From: Alkalihalobacterium alkalinitrilicum
GTDB lineage: Bacteria > Bacillota > Bacilli > Bacillales > Bacillaceae_F
DNA: 64,000 nucleotides
Assembly (NCBI RefSeq): GCF_002019605.1
Contig: NZ_KV917368.1
Coordinates: 2,447,574 to 2,511,573 of the forward strand
Direction of reading: 5' to 3'
Shown here in pieces: positions 9,509 through 18,873 of this stretch. Numbering within the stretch: the first letter of the stretch is position 1; each line of letters begins with the position of its first letter. Made by a program: the position numbers and the translations under genes. Under the pieces are notes generated by a model. The model made no database searches, was not told the DNA's origin, and saw only the letters and a program-made list of their open reading frames with translations.

Positions 9509-10645
9509 CTACACTCCACCTCCTGCCTTTACCCAATTCCATAAAACCATGATAAGTAATTGAACTTTAGAACTTGATGTCATGAATAACAACGCAGCGA
9601 AACTACCTGCTATCGGAAATAACGGCAGAGAATACTCACTCTTTTTTAATTCCAATCGATGAATTCCTTTCAGATCAACAATCCGATGACCTGCTTGCAT
9701 TCGGGTCAAAAGGGTTGCTCCCATACCTTTTCTTCCTTTATCTAGGAAATCATTCATGGAGTTATGGCCGCCAACTAAGTAGATAACGGTTGCATTAGCC
9801 CAATATGAAAAAATAATCGCAACATCTTCACTCGTTCCAACAAACGAAACCTTTTCACAACGTAGCCCGAGATTACAAACACGGTCATACCCTGGAGAAA
9901 CACCATTTAAATATCCGTGCGCAATAAGGTTCGCTCCCGATCTAAGTAATTTTTCACTAACTGAATCCATGTCACCGATAATATAATTAGGTATAATTCC
10001 TAATTCAGCTAAGCCATCCGCTGCACCATCAACCGCAATTATTGGAAGTTTCTTTCTTTTAATTCTTGGCAAAAGAGTTTGAAGGTCTTTTTTATATTTT
10101 GTTCCTCTAACTACGATCACAACTTCTTTTCCATTCAAGTCTTTAAATGGTTGATTACTTACGTTCGCATTTATAAATTCAGGGAGTTCTTTATCAGCAA
10201 AAGCAAGTGAGTTATTAACAAACTCATTGTATAATTCATTTACATGAAATGATGAAAGTTTAATTAACTCCTTTACCCATTTAATGGTATATTTGAAAAC
10301 TTTGGCAACTTTTCTCCATTGAGTTTCATCCCTAACATATAGGTCCAAATTTATGAACTTTATCTTTGATCGGTGTAGGTTAATATTATGATCATATATT
10401 TCGACAATATCAAAAACAGGTATTTGGGCTTTTAACAACTCTAATACCCCGTGATGATCATAGCGGCCCGTCATAGAACGTTTCATGTTTAGCACCGCTT
10501 TAACTTTTTTATCCACTAATCCATCTGCTGCAGTACAATCGATATCTTCATGATGCAGTAAAGCGATACTTCGTTGTGGAATGACTTTCACTAAATCTTT
10601 CGTTATTTGTCCTTCATAACAAACACCACGCAGGAACCGATTCAT
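9509..10645 (-). CDS. steA: SteA-like protein with thiamin-pyrophosphokinase-like domain
   Basis: 378 residues. The central region has the TPK-type core IAVDGAADGLAELG and PNYIIGDMDSVSEKLL (about 200-235). The N-terminal third does not resemble TPK, and the C-terminus carries a hydrophobic segment (LPLFPIAGSFAALLF). This matches SteA, a TPK-fold protein of Corynebacterium cytokinesis, rather than a true thiamin enzyme. It starts after a GAGGGG site and heads a steA-steB-GT2-GT4 cluster. Its location downstream of spo0A on the same strand is notable, but a terminator lies between them. Confidence 0.72.
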   Translation of the reverse strand: MNRFLRGVCYEGQITKDLVKVIPQRSIALLHHEDIDCTAADGLVDKKVKAVLNMKRSMTGRYDHHGVLELLKAQIPVFDIVEIYDHNINLHRSKIKFINLDLYVRDETQWRKVAKVFKYTIKWVKELIKLSSFHVNELYNEFVNNSLAFADKELPEFINANVSNQPFKDLNGKEVVIVVRGTKYKKDLQTLLPRIKRKKLPIIAVDGAADGLAELGIIPNYIIGDMDSVSEKLLRSGANLIAHGYLNGVSPGYDRVCNLGLRCEKVSFVGTSEDVAIIFSYWANATVIYLVGGHNSMNDFLDKGRKGMGATLLTRMQAGHRIVDLKGIHRLELKKSEYSLPLFPIAGSFAALLFMTSSSKVQLLIMVLWNWVKAGGGV

Positions 10646-10768
10646 ACTTCATACCCCTCGTGTCTTTTTTTGATAGTATGTTCCAAAAAGGCAAATTTCA
10701 ACCATACCTTAATGTGTATAAGGTAAAAGTGAGCAGGGAAAAATAAAAAGGATCTTGGAGGTGAAAAA

Positions 10769-10945
10769 ATGTTTCAATTTTTACACGAAAGCAACGATCG
10801 AAGAGTTTATCAAGCGGAATATTGTGATGAAAGATATTTAATTACTTACAATTCGAAAACAGATGAAATTGAACATGTGGCACCCATGCTCGGAACAGAT
10901 GCAATTGTTCACTTATTTAAAAATTATATACACGAAAACCGCTAA
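10769..10945 (+). CDS. Small unrecognised protein, 58 residues
   Basis: The gene starts at 10769 six bases after a strong GGAGGTG site and ends at 10945. The product begins MFQFLHESNDRRVYQAEYCD and ends LFKNYIHENR; it has no membrane segment and many acidic and aromatic residues. A terminator follows at once. A consensus ribosome site, balanced composition and a dedicated terminator make it a credible gene. It is the only plus-strand gene between the minus-strand steA and spo0A, and no family is recognised. Confidence 0.7.
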   Translation: MFQFLHESNDRRVYQAEYCDERYLITYNSKTDEIEHVAPMLGTDAIVHLFKNYIHENR

Positions 10946-10946
10946 A

Positions 10947-10976
10947 AGAGGCAACCACGTATGGTTAGCCTCTTTA
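10947..10976 (+). terminator. Rho-independent terminator after the 58-codon gene
   Basis: AGAGGCAACCA pairs with TGGTTAGCCTCT (one bulge, four-base loop), then TTTATCTTATT. It begins one base after the stop codon and lies between the convergent small gene and spo0A. Confidence 0.75.
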
Positions 10977-10996
10977 TCTTATTATTTCTGATCTTT

Positions 10997-11794
10997 TCAA
11001 CTAACTTTATGTTCAATCCTTAACTTATCAGCAACCATTGCAATAAATTCAGAGTTGGTCGGTTTTGCCTTTGTATGGCTCACTGTGTAACCGAATAACG
11101 ACGAAATCGAATCAATGTTTCCTCGACTCCACGCAACTTCGATTGCGTGGCGGATCGCACGCTCTACACGACTTGCTGTTGTATTAAATTTCTTAGCAAT
11201 ATCTGGATATAAAACTTTAGTAATAGAACCTAACAGTTCAATATCATTATACACCATTGTAATAGCTTCTCTTAAATACATATACCCTTTTATATGTGCT
11301 GGGACCCCTATTTCATGAATGATATTTGTAATACTTGCATCAAGATTAAATTCTTTTGTCACTGTCTGTTTTAGTGCAGACTGTTGATATGAAACCGTTT
11401 TTTGAATGAAATGTTGTTTTTGACCACTCATATCGCGAATATTGGAAATCAACGTATCCATATCGAATGGTTTTAAAATATAATATGAAGCACCTAAATC
11501 AACTGCTTTCTTCGTTACATCTTCTTGTCCAAAAGCTGTTAACATAATAATATTTGTTTTTTTCTTGAGCCCTAATTGATTCAATTTCTCTAATACTGCC
11601 AAACCATCTAAATGAGGCATAATTATATCTAGAATAAGTACATCTGGTTGTTTTTCTTCTACAATTTTTAAACACTCTTGACCATTGTAAGCAAAACCTA
11701 CTACTTCCATGTCGTCTTGAGCAGAAATATACTCATTTAATAAACCAACTAACTCTCGGTTATCATCTGCTATACATACTTTAACCTTTTGCAC
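10997..11794 (-). CDS. spo0A: Sporulation master response regulator Spo0A
   Basis: 265 residues. The receiver domain shows the acidic pair at D10-D11 (CIADDNRE), the phosphoacceptor D56 in [14 protein letters not shown]86 (MLTAFG) and K108 (YILKPF). The C-terminal effector domain has [19 protein letters not shown] and the segment through [21 protein letters not shown] that characterise Spo0A. Phosphorylated Spo0A would switch on sporulation genes and repress abrB. Candidate 0A boxes lie upstream, implying autoregulation. It follows spoIVB in the order recN-spoIVB-spo0A conserved in Bacillus. Confidence 0.98.
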   Translation of the reverse strand: MQKVKVCIADDNRELVGLLNEYISAQDDMEVVGFAYNGQECLKIVEEKQPDVLILDIIMPHLDGLAVLEKLNQLGLKKKTNIIMLTAFGQEDVTKKAVDLGASYYILKPFDMDTLISNIRDMSGQKQHFIQKTVSYQQSALKQTVTKEFNLDASITNIIHEIGVPAHIKGYMYLREAITMVYNDIELLGSITKVLYPDIAKKFNTTASRVERAIRHAIEVAWSRGNIDSISSLFGYTVSHTKAKPTNSEFIAMVADKLRIEHKVS

Positions 11795-11859
11795 ACGACG
11801 TCCTCCTCAACTTCTATAGTAATAAAATAATGTCCAAAGTTTATATTCCACACAATAAT

Positions 11860-11866
11860 TTCGACA
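11860..11866 (-). promoter_or_regulatory. 0A box upstream of spo0A (proximal)
   Basis: TGTCGAA on the minus strand is an exact 0A box (TGNCGAA), 66 bases before the spo0A start. An AAAGGAGTT sequence upstream of it could be part of a sigma-H-like promoter, but the spacing to the GAAA that follows is not ideal. Confidence 0.55.
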
Positions 11867-11991
11867 CTTTTACTAAAACTCCTTTAAAAATTATAAAATT
11901 CATCTAAAAATATTGTTTTTTATTCATGAAATACGTTATAATATAAAATTCGCTATAATTCGATTTAACAAGCTAAAGCACAATGAATTTT

Positions 11992-11998
11992 TGTCGAA
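11992..11998 (+). promoter_or_regulatory. 0A box upstream of spo0A (distal)
   Basis: TGTCGAA on the plus strand lies about 200 bases before the spo0A start. With the proximal site it gives two exact matches in the 397-base spo0A-spoIVB gap. This agrees with known Spo0A autoregulation in B. subtilis. The rest of the gap is A+T-rich, with no reading frame. Confidence 0.5.
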
Positions 11999-12171
11999 TA
12001 ATCTTTTTTGCCGTTTTTATTTATAATACAGTTACAGTATATGTCTTCATTCCCGTATTATTAATGTATCATAAATAAATTGTAAGATATAGACGATTTT
12101 TGATAAAGAACATAAATATAATTACTGTTAATGATTTCCGAAGTCTTGAATTGAGGGAATTACTGTTGTTG

Positions 12172-12201
12172 TGGAAAAAAAAAAGACGAGCTTAGCTCGC
12201 C
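12172..12201 (-). terminator. spoIVB terminator overlapping the stop codon
   Basis: On the minus strand GGCGAGC-TAA-GCTCGTC forms a short, strong hairpin followed by a run of about ten T. The loop is the spoIVB stop codon TAA, so the last codons of the gene form the left arm. Confidence 0.85.
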
Positions 12202-13511
12202 TTTGCAGTCCCATCTTTTTGTTTATAAATGTCAATTCCAGCTTCTTGTAACATCCACTCAATATGACAGCCATATCCAGAGGTTGGATCATTTACAAAT
12301 ACATGAGTAACTGCACCTACGATCTTTCCATCTTGGATGATTGGGCTACCACTCATGCCTTGAACAATACCACCAGTTGCTTCAATTAATTTTTTATCTG
12401 TTACTTTAATAACGAGACCTTTTGTCGCTGGATATTTTTGAGGGGTTGAGCTAATTATTTCAATATCATACTCTTGAACTTTTTCTCCTTCAACCACCGT
12501 TAATATTTTCGCAGGGCCTTCTTTTACTTGTGACGATAAAGCAATTGGCATGGCTTGATCATGTAACTCATTCTTCACTTGCTTTGGTTGTGTTAGTTCT
12601 CCAAATATTCCAAAAGAACTATTCTTAGTAATACTACCTAAAATATTTCGTTGGTCTGAAAAGCTCGCTAATTTTTCACCTGGATCTCCATTACTCCCTT
12701 TTTCAATCGATGTTACCGACGATCGAATTATTTGTCCGTCATGAACAACAATTGGCTTTTTCGTATCAACATCTGAAATGACGTGGCCTAATGCACCATA
12801 CTTTTTCGTTATTGGGTCAAAGAAAGTTAAAGTTCCAACCCCCGCTGCTGAATCACGAATATACAGTCCTAAACGGTATGAACTTTCTCCCTTTGCCTTT
12901 AACGGTAATAACTTTTTTTGCATCGTTTTCTTATCTCGCTTTACTTGAATATCAAGTTCTTTACCTTTTTCGCCAGCTTCTTGAACAAAAGCTGCCACTT
13001 GACTCATTCTTGTTATTTTTTCTCCATTTATTTCTGTAATCATATCTCCTACGAGAATGTCAGCAATTTCTCCTGGCGACTGTTCACCATTTTCAGTTTG
13101 TATTAGATGATGACCTACAACTAATACTCCATCTGTATTTAGTTTCACTCCTATTGATTGGCCCCCAGGAACGACTTTCACCTCTGGTAAAACTTTTACG
13201 TCCACCTTCTTAGTCGGTAAAGACCCAGACTGAATTGTCACCTCACCATCCCCTTGCCCTTGAGCTAAAACAGTGATAGCTTGTTCTTCTTCATGTTCGG
13301 TTACATTAAACATGAAATGATCTTGATTAGATTGAGCTGTGAGATGTCCTAATTCAGGAGATTGCTTCACGATTTGTTCTTCCACTCCTTCAAAAATGAC
13401 AACTTGAGAAGGAATGCTTATCCATTCTTGTACTGGTTTATAAAAGCCAATACCGATGACAAAAACAAGGAGAATTGTTCCTATAATTTTTCTAATTTGT
13501 TCTGAATACAA
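12192..13511 (-). CDS. spoIVB: SpoIVB S55 serine peptidase
   Basis: Forespore-secreted peptidase (439 residues) that triggers pro-sigma-K processing by cleaving SpoIVFA. It has an N-terminal membrane segment (about 8-24), a PDZ domain near 115-200 ([22 protein letters not shown]) and a C-terminal S55 protease domain. The catalytic His is in GALGHVISD (H243), and [15 protein letters not shown] near 381-395 holds the nucleophile Ser. The C-terminal end [11 protein letters not shown]...KAS matches the family. It uses a TTG start at 13511 behind GGAGAG. The gene lies between recN and spo0A. Confidence 0.97.
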   Translation of the reverse strand: MYSEQIRKIIGTILLVFVIGIGFYKPVQEWISIPSQVVIFEGVEEQIVKQSPELGHLTAQSNQDHFMFNVTEHEEEQAITVLAQGQGDGEVTIQSGSLPTKKVDVKVLPEVKVVPGGQSIGVKLNTDGVLVVGHHLIQTENGEQSPGEIADILVGDMITEINGEKITRMSQVAAFVQEAGEKGKELDIQVKRDKKTMQKKLLPLKAKGESSYRLGLYIRDSAAGVGTLTFFDPITKKYGALGHVISDVDTKKPIVVHDGQIIRSSVTSIEKGSNGDPGEKLASFSDQRNILGSITKNSSFGIFGELTQPKQVKNELHDQAMPIALSSQVKEGPAKILTVVEGEKVQEYDIEIISSTPQKYPATKGLVIKVTDKKLIEATGGIVQGMSGSPIIQDGKIVGAVTHVFVNDPTSGYGCHIEWMLQEAGIDIYKQKDGTAKAS

Positions 13512-13599
13512 TTATTTCACTCTCCTCGCTCCTTACACACACCTCCATGTTTGCTGTATTACTAATGTTGCCTTGTTTCGTGTCATTTATAACTGATGT

Positions 13600-13633
13600 T
13601 TTAAATAAAAAGCCAGCCTTATTTGGCCGACTT
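13600..13633 (-). terminator. recN terminator
   Basis: On the minus strand AAGTCGGCC pairs with GGCTGGCTT around a six-base loop, followed by TTTTTATTTAAA. It starts immediately after the recN stop region. Confidence 0.8.
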
Positions 13634-13634
13634 A

Positions 13635-15326
13635 TCATGTTTTGGTTTTTAATTTTTTAGCAAGGAGTAATAATTCGTTTGCATGTTCACGTGTAAGTTC
13701 AGTAACTTCAACTCCAGAGATCATTCTTGCTATTTCATTAATTTTTTCTGATTCTGAAAGCTGCCTTACATTTGTTTTCGTTCTTTCCTCTATTTGCTGT
13801 TTTGAAATAAATAAATGTTGATCAGACATGGCGGCCACTTGGGGAAGATGAGTAATGCATAACACTTGAGACTTTTCTGAAATTTTATTGATTTTTTCTG
13901 CAATTGCTTGAGCTACTCGACCACTAACCCCAGTATCCACTTCATCAAAAATTAACGAAGTAATGCCTTGTCCTGATGAGAAAATAGTCTTCATTGCTAG
14001 CATAATTCTAGAGATTTCTCCCCCTGATGCCACTTTAGATAGTGGTTTTAATGGTTCTCCAGGGTTAGGAGAAAGAAAAAATTCAGCCACATCCACACCT
14101 TCTTCAGTAAATCGACCATTTGGTAATACTTTAAGTTCAACTGCAAATTTTGTTTTTTCCATGTAAAGTGCTTGTAATTGTTCATGAACAGCATCGCTCA
14201 ACTGTAATGCTGTTTGTTTTCGAATTTGAGATAATGCCTTTGCTTCTACTTCAAGATCTAATACGATTGCATTTAATTCTTTTTGTAAATTTTGTATACG
14301 GTCATCTTTATTTACGAGGGTATCCAGTTCATCTTCTACGTTTGCAGCATATTCTAAAATTTCATCAACGGTTGGACCATATTTCTTTTTTAACAAACTA
14401 ATTTCATTTAAGCGGCTTTCAATGAGTTCAAGACGATGGGGATCAAATTCCAACTGTTCAAAATGATGGCTTAATGTAAATGAAACTTCTTCCAGTAAGT
14501 AATAACAATTAGAAACCGTCTCAACAAGTGATTGAAAATCTGGGTCAATTCCGACTGCTTCTTCCACATGACTTAAAGTATTATGTATCCAGTCGAGACC
14601 TTTCCCTTCACCATAAAGACTATTATAGCTTGCATGAAGTGCTTTATAGAGCTTTTCATTATTACTCAATTTAAACTTTTCATTTAAGAGGTCACTGTCT
14701 TCATGAGGACTTAAATTAGCTTTTTCAATTTCATTCAATTGATATTGAATTAAATCTAGACGATGGGCTAACTCTTGCTCATTTTTGTTCATTTGCTCTA
14801 ACTGTTGTTTAACACTCATATATTTTTTGTAAAGTGTTTGATACTCACTTTTTGTCAACTCCAATTTATTTTTTGCATAACTGTCCAAGTAGGATATATG
14901 TCTTTCTTGTTGGAGTAACGTCTGATGTTCATGTTGCCCATGAATATCCACTAATGTTTGGCCAATTTCCCTAATAATCCCAAGAGTTACAAGTTTTCCA
15001 TTTAACCGACAAATGCTCTTCCCATTCGTCGTTAAATCTCTTCGAACTATAATCATACCTTCTTCAACTTCAATTCCAAGGGCTTTCGCTTTTTCAATGA
15101 CAGGGTGGTCTTGGTCAATTGAAAACAAACCTTCAATCTCGGCCCGGTTTGCCCCGTATCTAATAAATTCGGTTGAACCCCTTCCACCAACTAATAAGCC
15201 TATTGCATCAATGATAATTGATTTTCCTGCCCCTGTTTCACCTGTAAGTACAGTCAACCCTTTATTTAATGAAACCGTTAATTCATCAATTATTGCAAAA
15301 TTTTTGATGGACAATTCTACAAGCAT
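13635..15326 (-). CDS. recN: DNA repair protein RecN
   Basis: SMC-like ATPase of 563 residues acting in double-strand-break repair. The N-terminal half-site has Walker A TGETGAGKSIIIDAIG (about 29-44) and IHGQHEHQTLL. A long coiled-coil region occupies about 155-370. The C-terminal half has the ABC signature KVASGGEISRIMLAMK, Walker B SLIFDEVDTGVSGRVAQ and LCITHLPQVAAMSD. All essential motifs are intact and the length is normal. It lies 13 bases after argR, as in B. subtilis. Confidence 0.97.
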   Translation of the reverse strand: MLVELSIKNFAIIDELTVSLNKGLTVLTGETGAGKSIIIDAIGLLVGGRGSTEFIRYGANRAEIEGLFSIDQDHPVIEKAKALGIEVEEGMIIVRRDLTTNGKSICRLNGKLVTLGIIREIGQTLVDIHGQHEHQTLLQQERHISYLDSYAKNKLELTKSEYQTLYKKYMSVKQQLEQMNKNEQELAHRLDLIQYQLNEIEKANLSPHEDSDLLNEKFKLSNNEKLYKALHASYNSLYGEGKGLDWIHNTLSHVEEAVGIDPDFQSLVETVSNCYYLLEEVSFTLSHHFEQLEFDPHRLELIESRLNEISLLKKKYGPTVDEILEYAANVEDELDTLVNKDDRIQNLQKELNAIVLDLEVEAKALSQIRKQTALQLSDAVHEQLQALYMEKTKFAVELKVLPNGRFTEEGVDVAEFFLSPNPGEPLKPLSKVASGGEISRIMLAMKTIFSSGQGITSLIFDEVDTGVSGRVAQAIAEKINKISEKSQVLCITHLPQVAAMSDQHLFISKQQIEERTKTNVRQLSESEKINEIARMISGVEVTELTREHANELLLLAKKLKTKT

Positions 15327-15339
15327 ATTTTTTCACCTT

Positions 15340-15789
15340 CTATAGCATTTCTAAAAAACGTTCAGTAATACTTAGGGTATCTTCTTTATGTTTACAAATG
15401 ATGAGTATAGTATCATCCCCACAAATCGTCCCCATTATCTCAGTCCAATCTAAGTTATCTATTAGAGCTCCAACAGCATTTGCATTTCCAGGTAACGTCT
15501 TCATAACAATCATATTTTCTGACCGGTCAATGCTTACAAAGCTATCCATTAATGCTCTTTTTAATTTTTGTAGCGGGTTAAAGCGTTGATCTGCTGGTAA
15601 ACTATACTTATATCTCCCATCCATCATAGGGACTTTAACTAAGTGTAACTCTTTTATGTCACGTGAAACCGTAGCTTGTGTCACATTATAACCTGAATTT
15701 TTTAGTTGTTCGACTAAATCATCTTGAGTTTCAATTTCTTGATTGGTAATAATTTCCCTAATTTTTATATGGCGTTGTCCCTTATTCAT
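15340..15789 (-). CDS. argR: Arginine repressor ArgR/AhrC
   Basis: Arginine-responsive hexameric regulator of arginine biosynthesis and catabolism, 149 residues from [15 protein letters not shown] winged-helix N-terminal domain ([19 protein letters not shown]) is followed by the oligomerisation and arginine-binding domain with [12 protein letters not shown] and the acidic [10 protein letters not shown]. Two alternative ATGs lie just upstream; the one at 15789 is chosen because it matches the usual family N-terminus. ARG-box-like repeats at 15812-15840 suggest autoregulation. Confidence 0.95.
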   Translation of the reverse strand: MNKGQRHIKIREIITNQEIETQDDLVEQLKNSGYNVTQATVSRDIKELHLVKVPMMDGRYKYSLPADQRFNPLQKLKRALMDSFVSIDRSENMIVMKTLPGNANAVGALIDNLDWTEIMGTICGDDTILIICKHKEDTLSITERFLEML

Positions 15790-15811
15790 TTTCATCCACC
15801 CACTTATCAAA

Positions 15812-15840
15812 TTAATTAATATTCACTAATTGTATATTCA
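15812..15840 (-). promoter_or_regulatory. Tandem ARG-box-like operator upstream of argR
   Basis: On the minus strand two adjacent sites, TGAATATACAATTA (15827-15840) and TGAATATTAATTAA (15812-15825), resemble the ARG box TGAATWWWWATTCA, with about two and one mismatches. The paired arrangement 20-50 bases before the argR start fits autoregulation by an ArgR hexamer. This is inferred from motif likeness. Confidence 0.5.
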
Positions 15841-15931
15841 TTATTGTACATCTATCTTCTTTCATTTCAAGGTTTTTTACAAATAATTATAATAATTACT
15901 GTATAAATACTATATCCCAAAGTATATACAC

Positions 15932-16095
15932 AAAAAAGTGGAAGGATCCGGTTTAGCCCCGACAAGCAAATGTTCTGGCAGGCTAAAGTCCGCTTTTTGA
16001 CTTTTGTCCTGACAGGTTATTTGACCTCGAGGGGCTGGCGACTGCAACTAGACATCAAAAAAGTGGAAGGAGCCGGTTTAGCCCCGACAAGCAAA
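15932..16095 (-). repeat. Intergenic repeat element, one full unit plus a partial copy
   Basis: A 39-base block (15932-15970) recurs directly at 16057-16095 with one mismatch. On the minus strand it reads GCTTGTCGGGGCTAAACCGG followed by CTCCTTCCAC and T-runs. The block between them holds CTAGTTGCAGTCGCCAGCCC, CTCGAGGTCAAATAACCTGT and GACTTTAGCCTGCC. This is the kind of dispersed, gene-free element seen in intergenic regions of many Bacillus and Geobacillus genomes, with the shared core CTTGTCGGGGCT. The whole 15841-16128 gap has no reading frame of note. Function is unknown. Confidence 0.75.
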
Positions 16096-16127
16096 CACTT
16101 CATGTTTAAAGTATGTTTACACCTTTA

Positions 16128-16160
16128 AAAAACCAGCAGGGCGTTTGCCCTGCTGGTTTT
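16128..16160 (-). terminator. tlyA terminator
   Basis: A perfect 12-base stem AACCAGCAGGGC/GCCCTGCTGGTT with a four-base loop, then TTTTTTAAAGG on the minus strand. It begins within the tlyA stop codon. Confidence 0.92.
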
Positions 16161-16971
16161 AGTCTTTCTTTAATTGTTCGTGGGCTTGACTAACAACTTC
16201 TTCCACTGAATACGGCACCGTTTCCTGATTTGAATTCCAACGTAAATTCAATAGGAACTCAATATTACCCTCTCCGCCTTTAATTGGCGAGTAGTCAATA
16301 CCTGCAATATCAAAGCCCTCACCTTTCGAGAAGTCAATGATAGCTTGTACAACTTTTATATGTGTCTTAGGTTCACGAACAATTCCTTTTTTACCTACTT
16401 CTTCCCTACCAGCTTCAAACTGAGGTTTAATTAACGCTATCACTTGACTATTTTCAAGCAACAACGTTTTTAATACAGGAAGGATGAGCTTTAGGGAAAT
16501 AAACGAAACATCAATTGTTGCAAAATTAGGTAAACCATGAATTAAATCCTCAGGCTTCACGTAACGAAAATTCGTTCTCTCCATTACCGTTACCCGTTCA
16601 TCGGTTCTTAATTTCCAGGCAAGTTGGTTATATCCAACATCTAAGGCATACACTTGCTTTGCCCCATTTTGCAAAGCACAGTCTGTAAACCCTCCAGTTG
16701 ACGCCCCAATATCTAAGACAGTATAACCTTCTAACTGTAGATTGAATACTTTTATCGCCTTCTCTAGCTTTAAGCCTCCCCGGCTTACATATGGTATAAC
16801 ATCGCCTTTAATCATGAGAGGAGAATCAATACTAATTTTCATTCCTGGTTTGTCAATTCGTTCACTTTCTACATAAACTAGTCCTGCCATAACCGCTCGT
16901 TTCGCTTTTTCTCTCGTTTCGATTAAACCTTTCTCCACTAGCAATATATCTATTCGTTCTTTTTTGCTCAT
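16159..16971 (-). CDS. tlyA: TlyA-family rRNA 2'-O-methyltransferase (YqxC)
   Basis: 270 residues. An N-terminal S4 RNA-binding domain (RIDILLVEKGLIETREKAKR, then GLVYVESERIDKPG) is followed by an FtsJ/RrmJ-like SAM methyltransferase domain. It has motif I VLDIGASTGGFTDCAL near 88-103, ALDVGYNQLAWKLR, and ATIDVSFISLKLILP. TlyA methylates ribosomal RNA cytidines in mycobacteria; the Bacillus homologue yqxC occurs in this same dxs-yqxC-argR-recN order. It lies three bases after dxs, suggesting co-transcription. Confidence 0.92.
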   Translation of the reverse strand: MSKKERIDILLVEKGLIETREKAKRAVMAGLVYVESERIDKPGMKISIDSPLMIKGDVIPYVSRGGLKLEKAIKVFNLQLEGYTVLDIGASTGGFTDCALQNGAKQVYALDVGYNQLAWKLRTDERVTVMERTNFRYVKPEDLIHGLPNFATIDVSFISLKLILPVLKTLLLENSQVIALIKPQFEAGREEVGKKGIVREPKTHIKVVQAIIDFSKGEGFDIAGIDYSPIKGGEGNIEFLLNLRWNSNQETVPYSVEEVVSQAHEQLKKD

Positions 16972-16974
16972 TAT

Positions 16975-18864
16975 TTATGCCCTTTGTCTTTTTCGCGGTA
17001 CCATTGCTGTAATTTTTTCAGCAACTTTGCCTGAAGTTAGACCAACTTCTTCGAGTAATTGCGAGACACTTCCATGCTCAATGAATCGATCAGGAATTCC
17101 CATACGTTCCACAACTACACCATGGAAATCATTGTCGTGGAAGAACTCTAATACCGCACTACCGAAGCTTCCTTGTATCGCTGCTTCTTCTAACGTTAAT
17201 ATTGGTATGTTCGTTTTTGCAAGCTCAGTTAATAACTCTTCATCCAATGGTTTAGCTGAACGAGCGTTTACGACTTTAACAGACAATCCTTGTAATGCAA
17301 GATGACGGACAGCTTCTTCAGCTACAGGAAGCATTGTCCCATATGTTAATATACAGGCATCATTGCCGTCTTGGAGAACGTCCCATTTACCAATAGGAAT
17401 TTGTTTGAGCTGTTCATCCATTTTTATACCATAGCCATTCCCACGTGGATAACGAACAGCAATTGGGCCATCATCATATTGAATCGCCGTATAAAGCATG
17501 TGCTGTAATTCGTTTTCATCCTTTGGCATAAGGATTACCATGTTAGGTAAATGTCTGAGATAAGCAATATCAAATACCCCTTGATGTGTTTCACCATCGG
17601 CGCCAACAAGTCCTGCACGATCAATAGCAAATACAACATTTAAGTTTTGACGACAGATATCATGAACAATTTGGTCATATCCTCTTTGTAGGAAAGTTGA
17701 ATACACGGCAAAAACAGGCTTTAATCCCTGTGTAGCTAATCCCCCAGCCATCGTTGTTGCATGTTGTTCTGCAATCCCAACATCGATCATCCGCTCAGGG
17801 AATTCTGCAGCAAACTTATCTAACTTTGTACCACCTGGCATCGCAGCTGTAATAGCAACCAGTCGTTTGTCTTCTCTAGCAATTTTCTTAAGAGTTTCAC
17901 TAAATACACCACTATAACTTGGTGGCCCTGGCTTACTAACAACTTCTCCTGATTCAATCTTATAAGGTCCTAAGCCATGCCAAGTTCCTTCTGCATCATT
18001 TTCTGCAGGAGCATAACCTTTCCCCTTTTTCGTAAGAACATGGATGATTACTGGACCTTTTGTCTTTTTTGCATATTTCATATTATCCATTAAGTCATCC
18101 AAATCGTGTCCATCAACTGGCCCTAAATACGTAAATCCCATTTCTTCAAAAAAGATTCCTGATACAAGTAAATATTTCAAGCTATCTTTAACTCGTTCAG
18201 CAGTCGCGGCTAATTTACCACCGAAAGCTGGAATTTTTCGAATTAACATTTCTAGCTCTTCTTTAGCTTTATGATACTTTCCTGCTGTTCGTAATCGACC
18301 TAATACGTTATGAAGTGCTCCTACATTCGGTGCAATTGACATTTCATTATCATTTAAAATAACAATTATATCTTTTTGTTCATGCCCAATATGGTTTAAA
18401 GCTTCTAAAGCCATACCACCCGTAAGCGCACCATCACCAATGACAGCAACAACTTTATCATCCGTTCCTTTTAGGTCACGTGCTGTTGCCATTCCCATCG
18501 CTGCTGATAACGACGTTGAACTGTGCCCCGTTTCCCAAACATCATGCTCACTTTCACTTTTTTTCGGAAAACCACATAGTCCCTTGTATTGACGTAAGCT
18601 GTCAAACTGTCCAGCTCTACCTGTTAGTATTTTATGAACATACGCTTGATGACCGACATCCCAGATAATCTTATCCTTTGGACTTTCTAAACAATGGTGT
18701 AAAACTAGCGTAAGCTCAACGACACCCAAATTTGGACCTAAATGACCACCCGTAATCGATAACTTTTCTATTAGAAAGTGACGAATTTCAGATGCTAATT
18801 GTTCCAACTCTGTTTTGGATAGCTGCTTTAACATACTAGGGTCTTTTATATTTTCAAGTTCCAT
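16975..18864 (-). CDS. dxs: 1-deoxy-D-xylulose-5-phosphate synthase
   Basis: Thiamine-diphosphate enzyme that condenses pyruvate and glyceraldehyde 3-phosphate, the entry step of the MEP isoprenoid pathway. It is 629 residues from the ATG at 18864 (GAGGG site); a TTG one codon earlier is possible. Features include [14 protein letters not shown], the ThDP motif [17 protein letters not shown] near 150, [14 protein letters not shown], and the transketolase pyrimidine-domain segments [16 protein letters not shown] and [15 protein letters not shown]. It lies nine bases after oapA, so the OLE-oapA transcript may continue into dxs. Confidence 0.97.
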   Translation of the reverse strand: MELENIKDPSMLKQLSKTELEQLASEIRHFLIEKLSITGGHLGPNLGVVELTLVLHHCLESPKDKIIWDVGHQAYVHKILTGRAGQFDSLRQYKGLCGFPKKSESEHDVWETGHSSTSLSAAMGMATARDLKGTDDKVVAVIGDGALTGGMALEALNHIGHEQKDIIVILNDNEMSIAPNVGALHNVLGRLRTAGKYHKAKEELEMLIRKIPAFGGKLAATAERVKDSLKYLLVSGIFFEEMGFTYLGPVDGHDLDDLMDNMKYAKKTKGPVIIHVLTKKGKGYAPAENDAEGTWHGLGPYKIESGEVVSKPGPPSYSGVFSETLKKIAREDKRLVAITAAMPGGTKLDKFAAEFPERMIDVGIAEQHATTMAGGLATQGLKPVFAVYSTFLQRGYDQIVHDICRQNLNVVFAIDRAGLVGADGETHQGVFDIAYLRHLPNMVILMPKDENELQHMLYTAIQYDDGPIAVRYPRGNGYGIKMDEQLKQIPIGKWDVLQDGNDACILTYGTMLPVAEEAVRHLALQGLSVKVVNARSAKPLDEELLTELAKTNIPILTLEEAAIQGSFGSAVLEFFHDNDFHGVVVERMGIPDRFIEHGSVSQLLEEVGLTSGKVAEKITAMVPRKRQRA

Positions 18865-18873
18865 CAAGAACCC

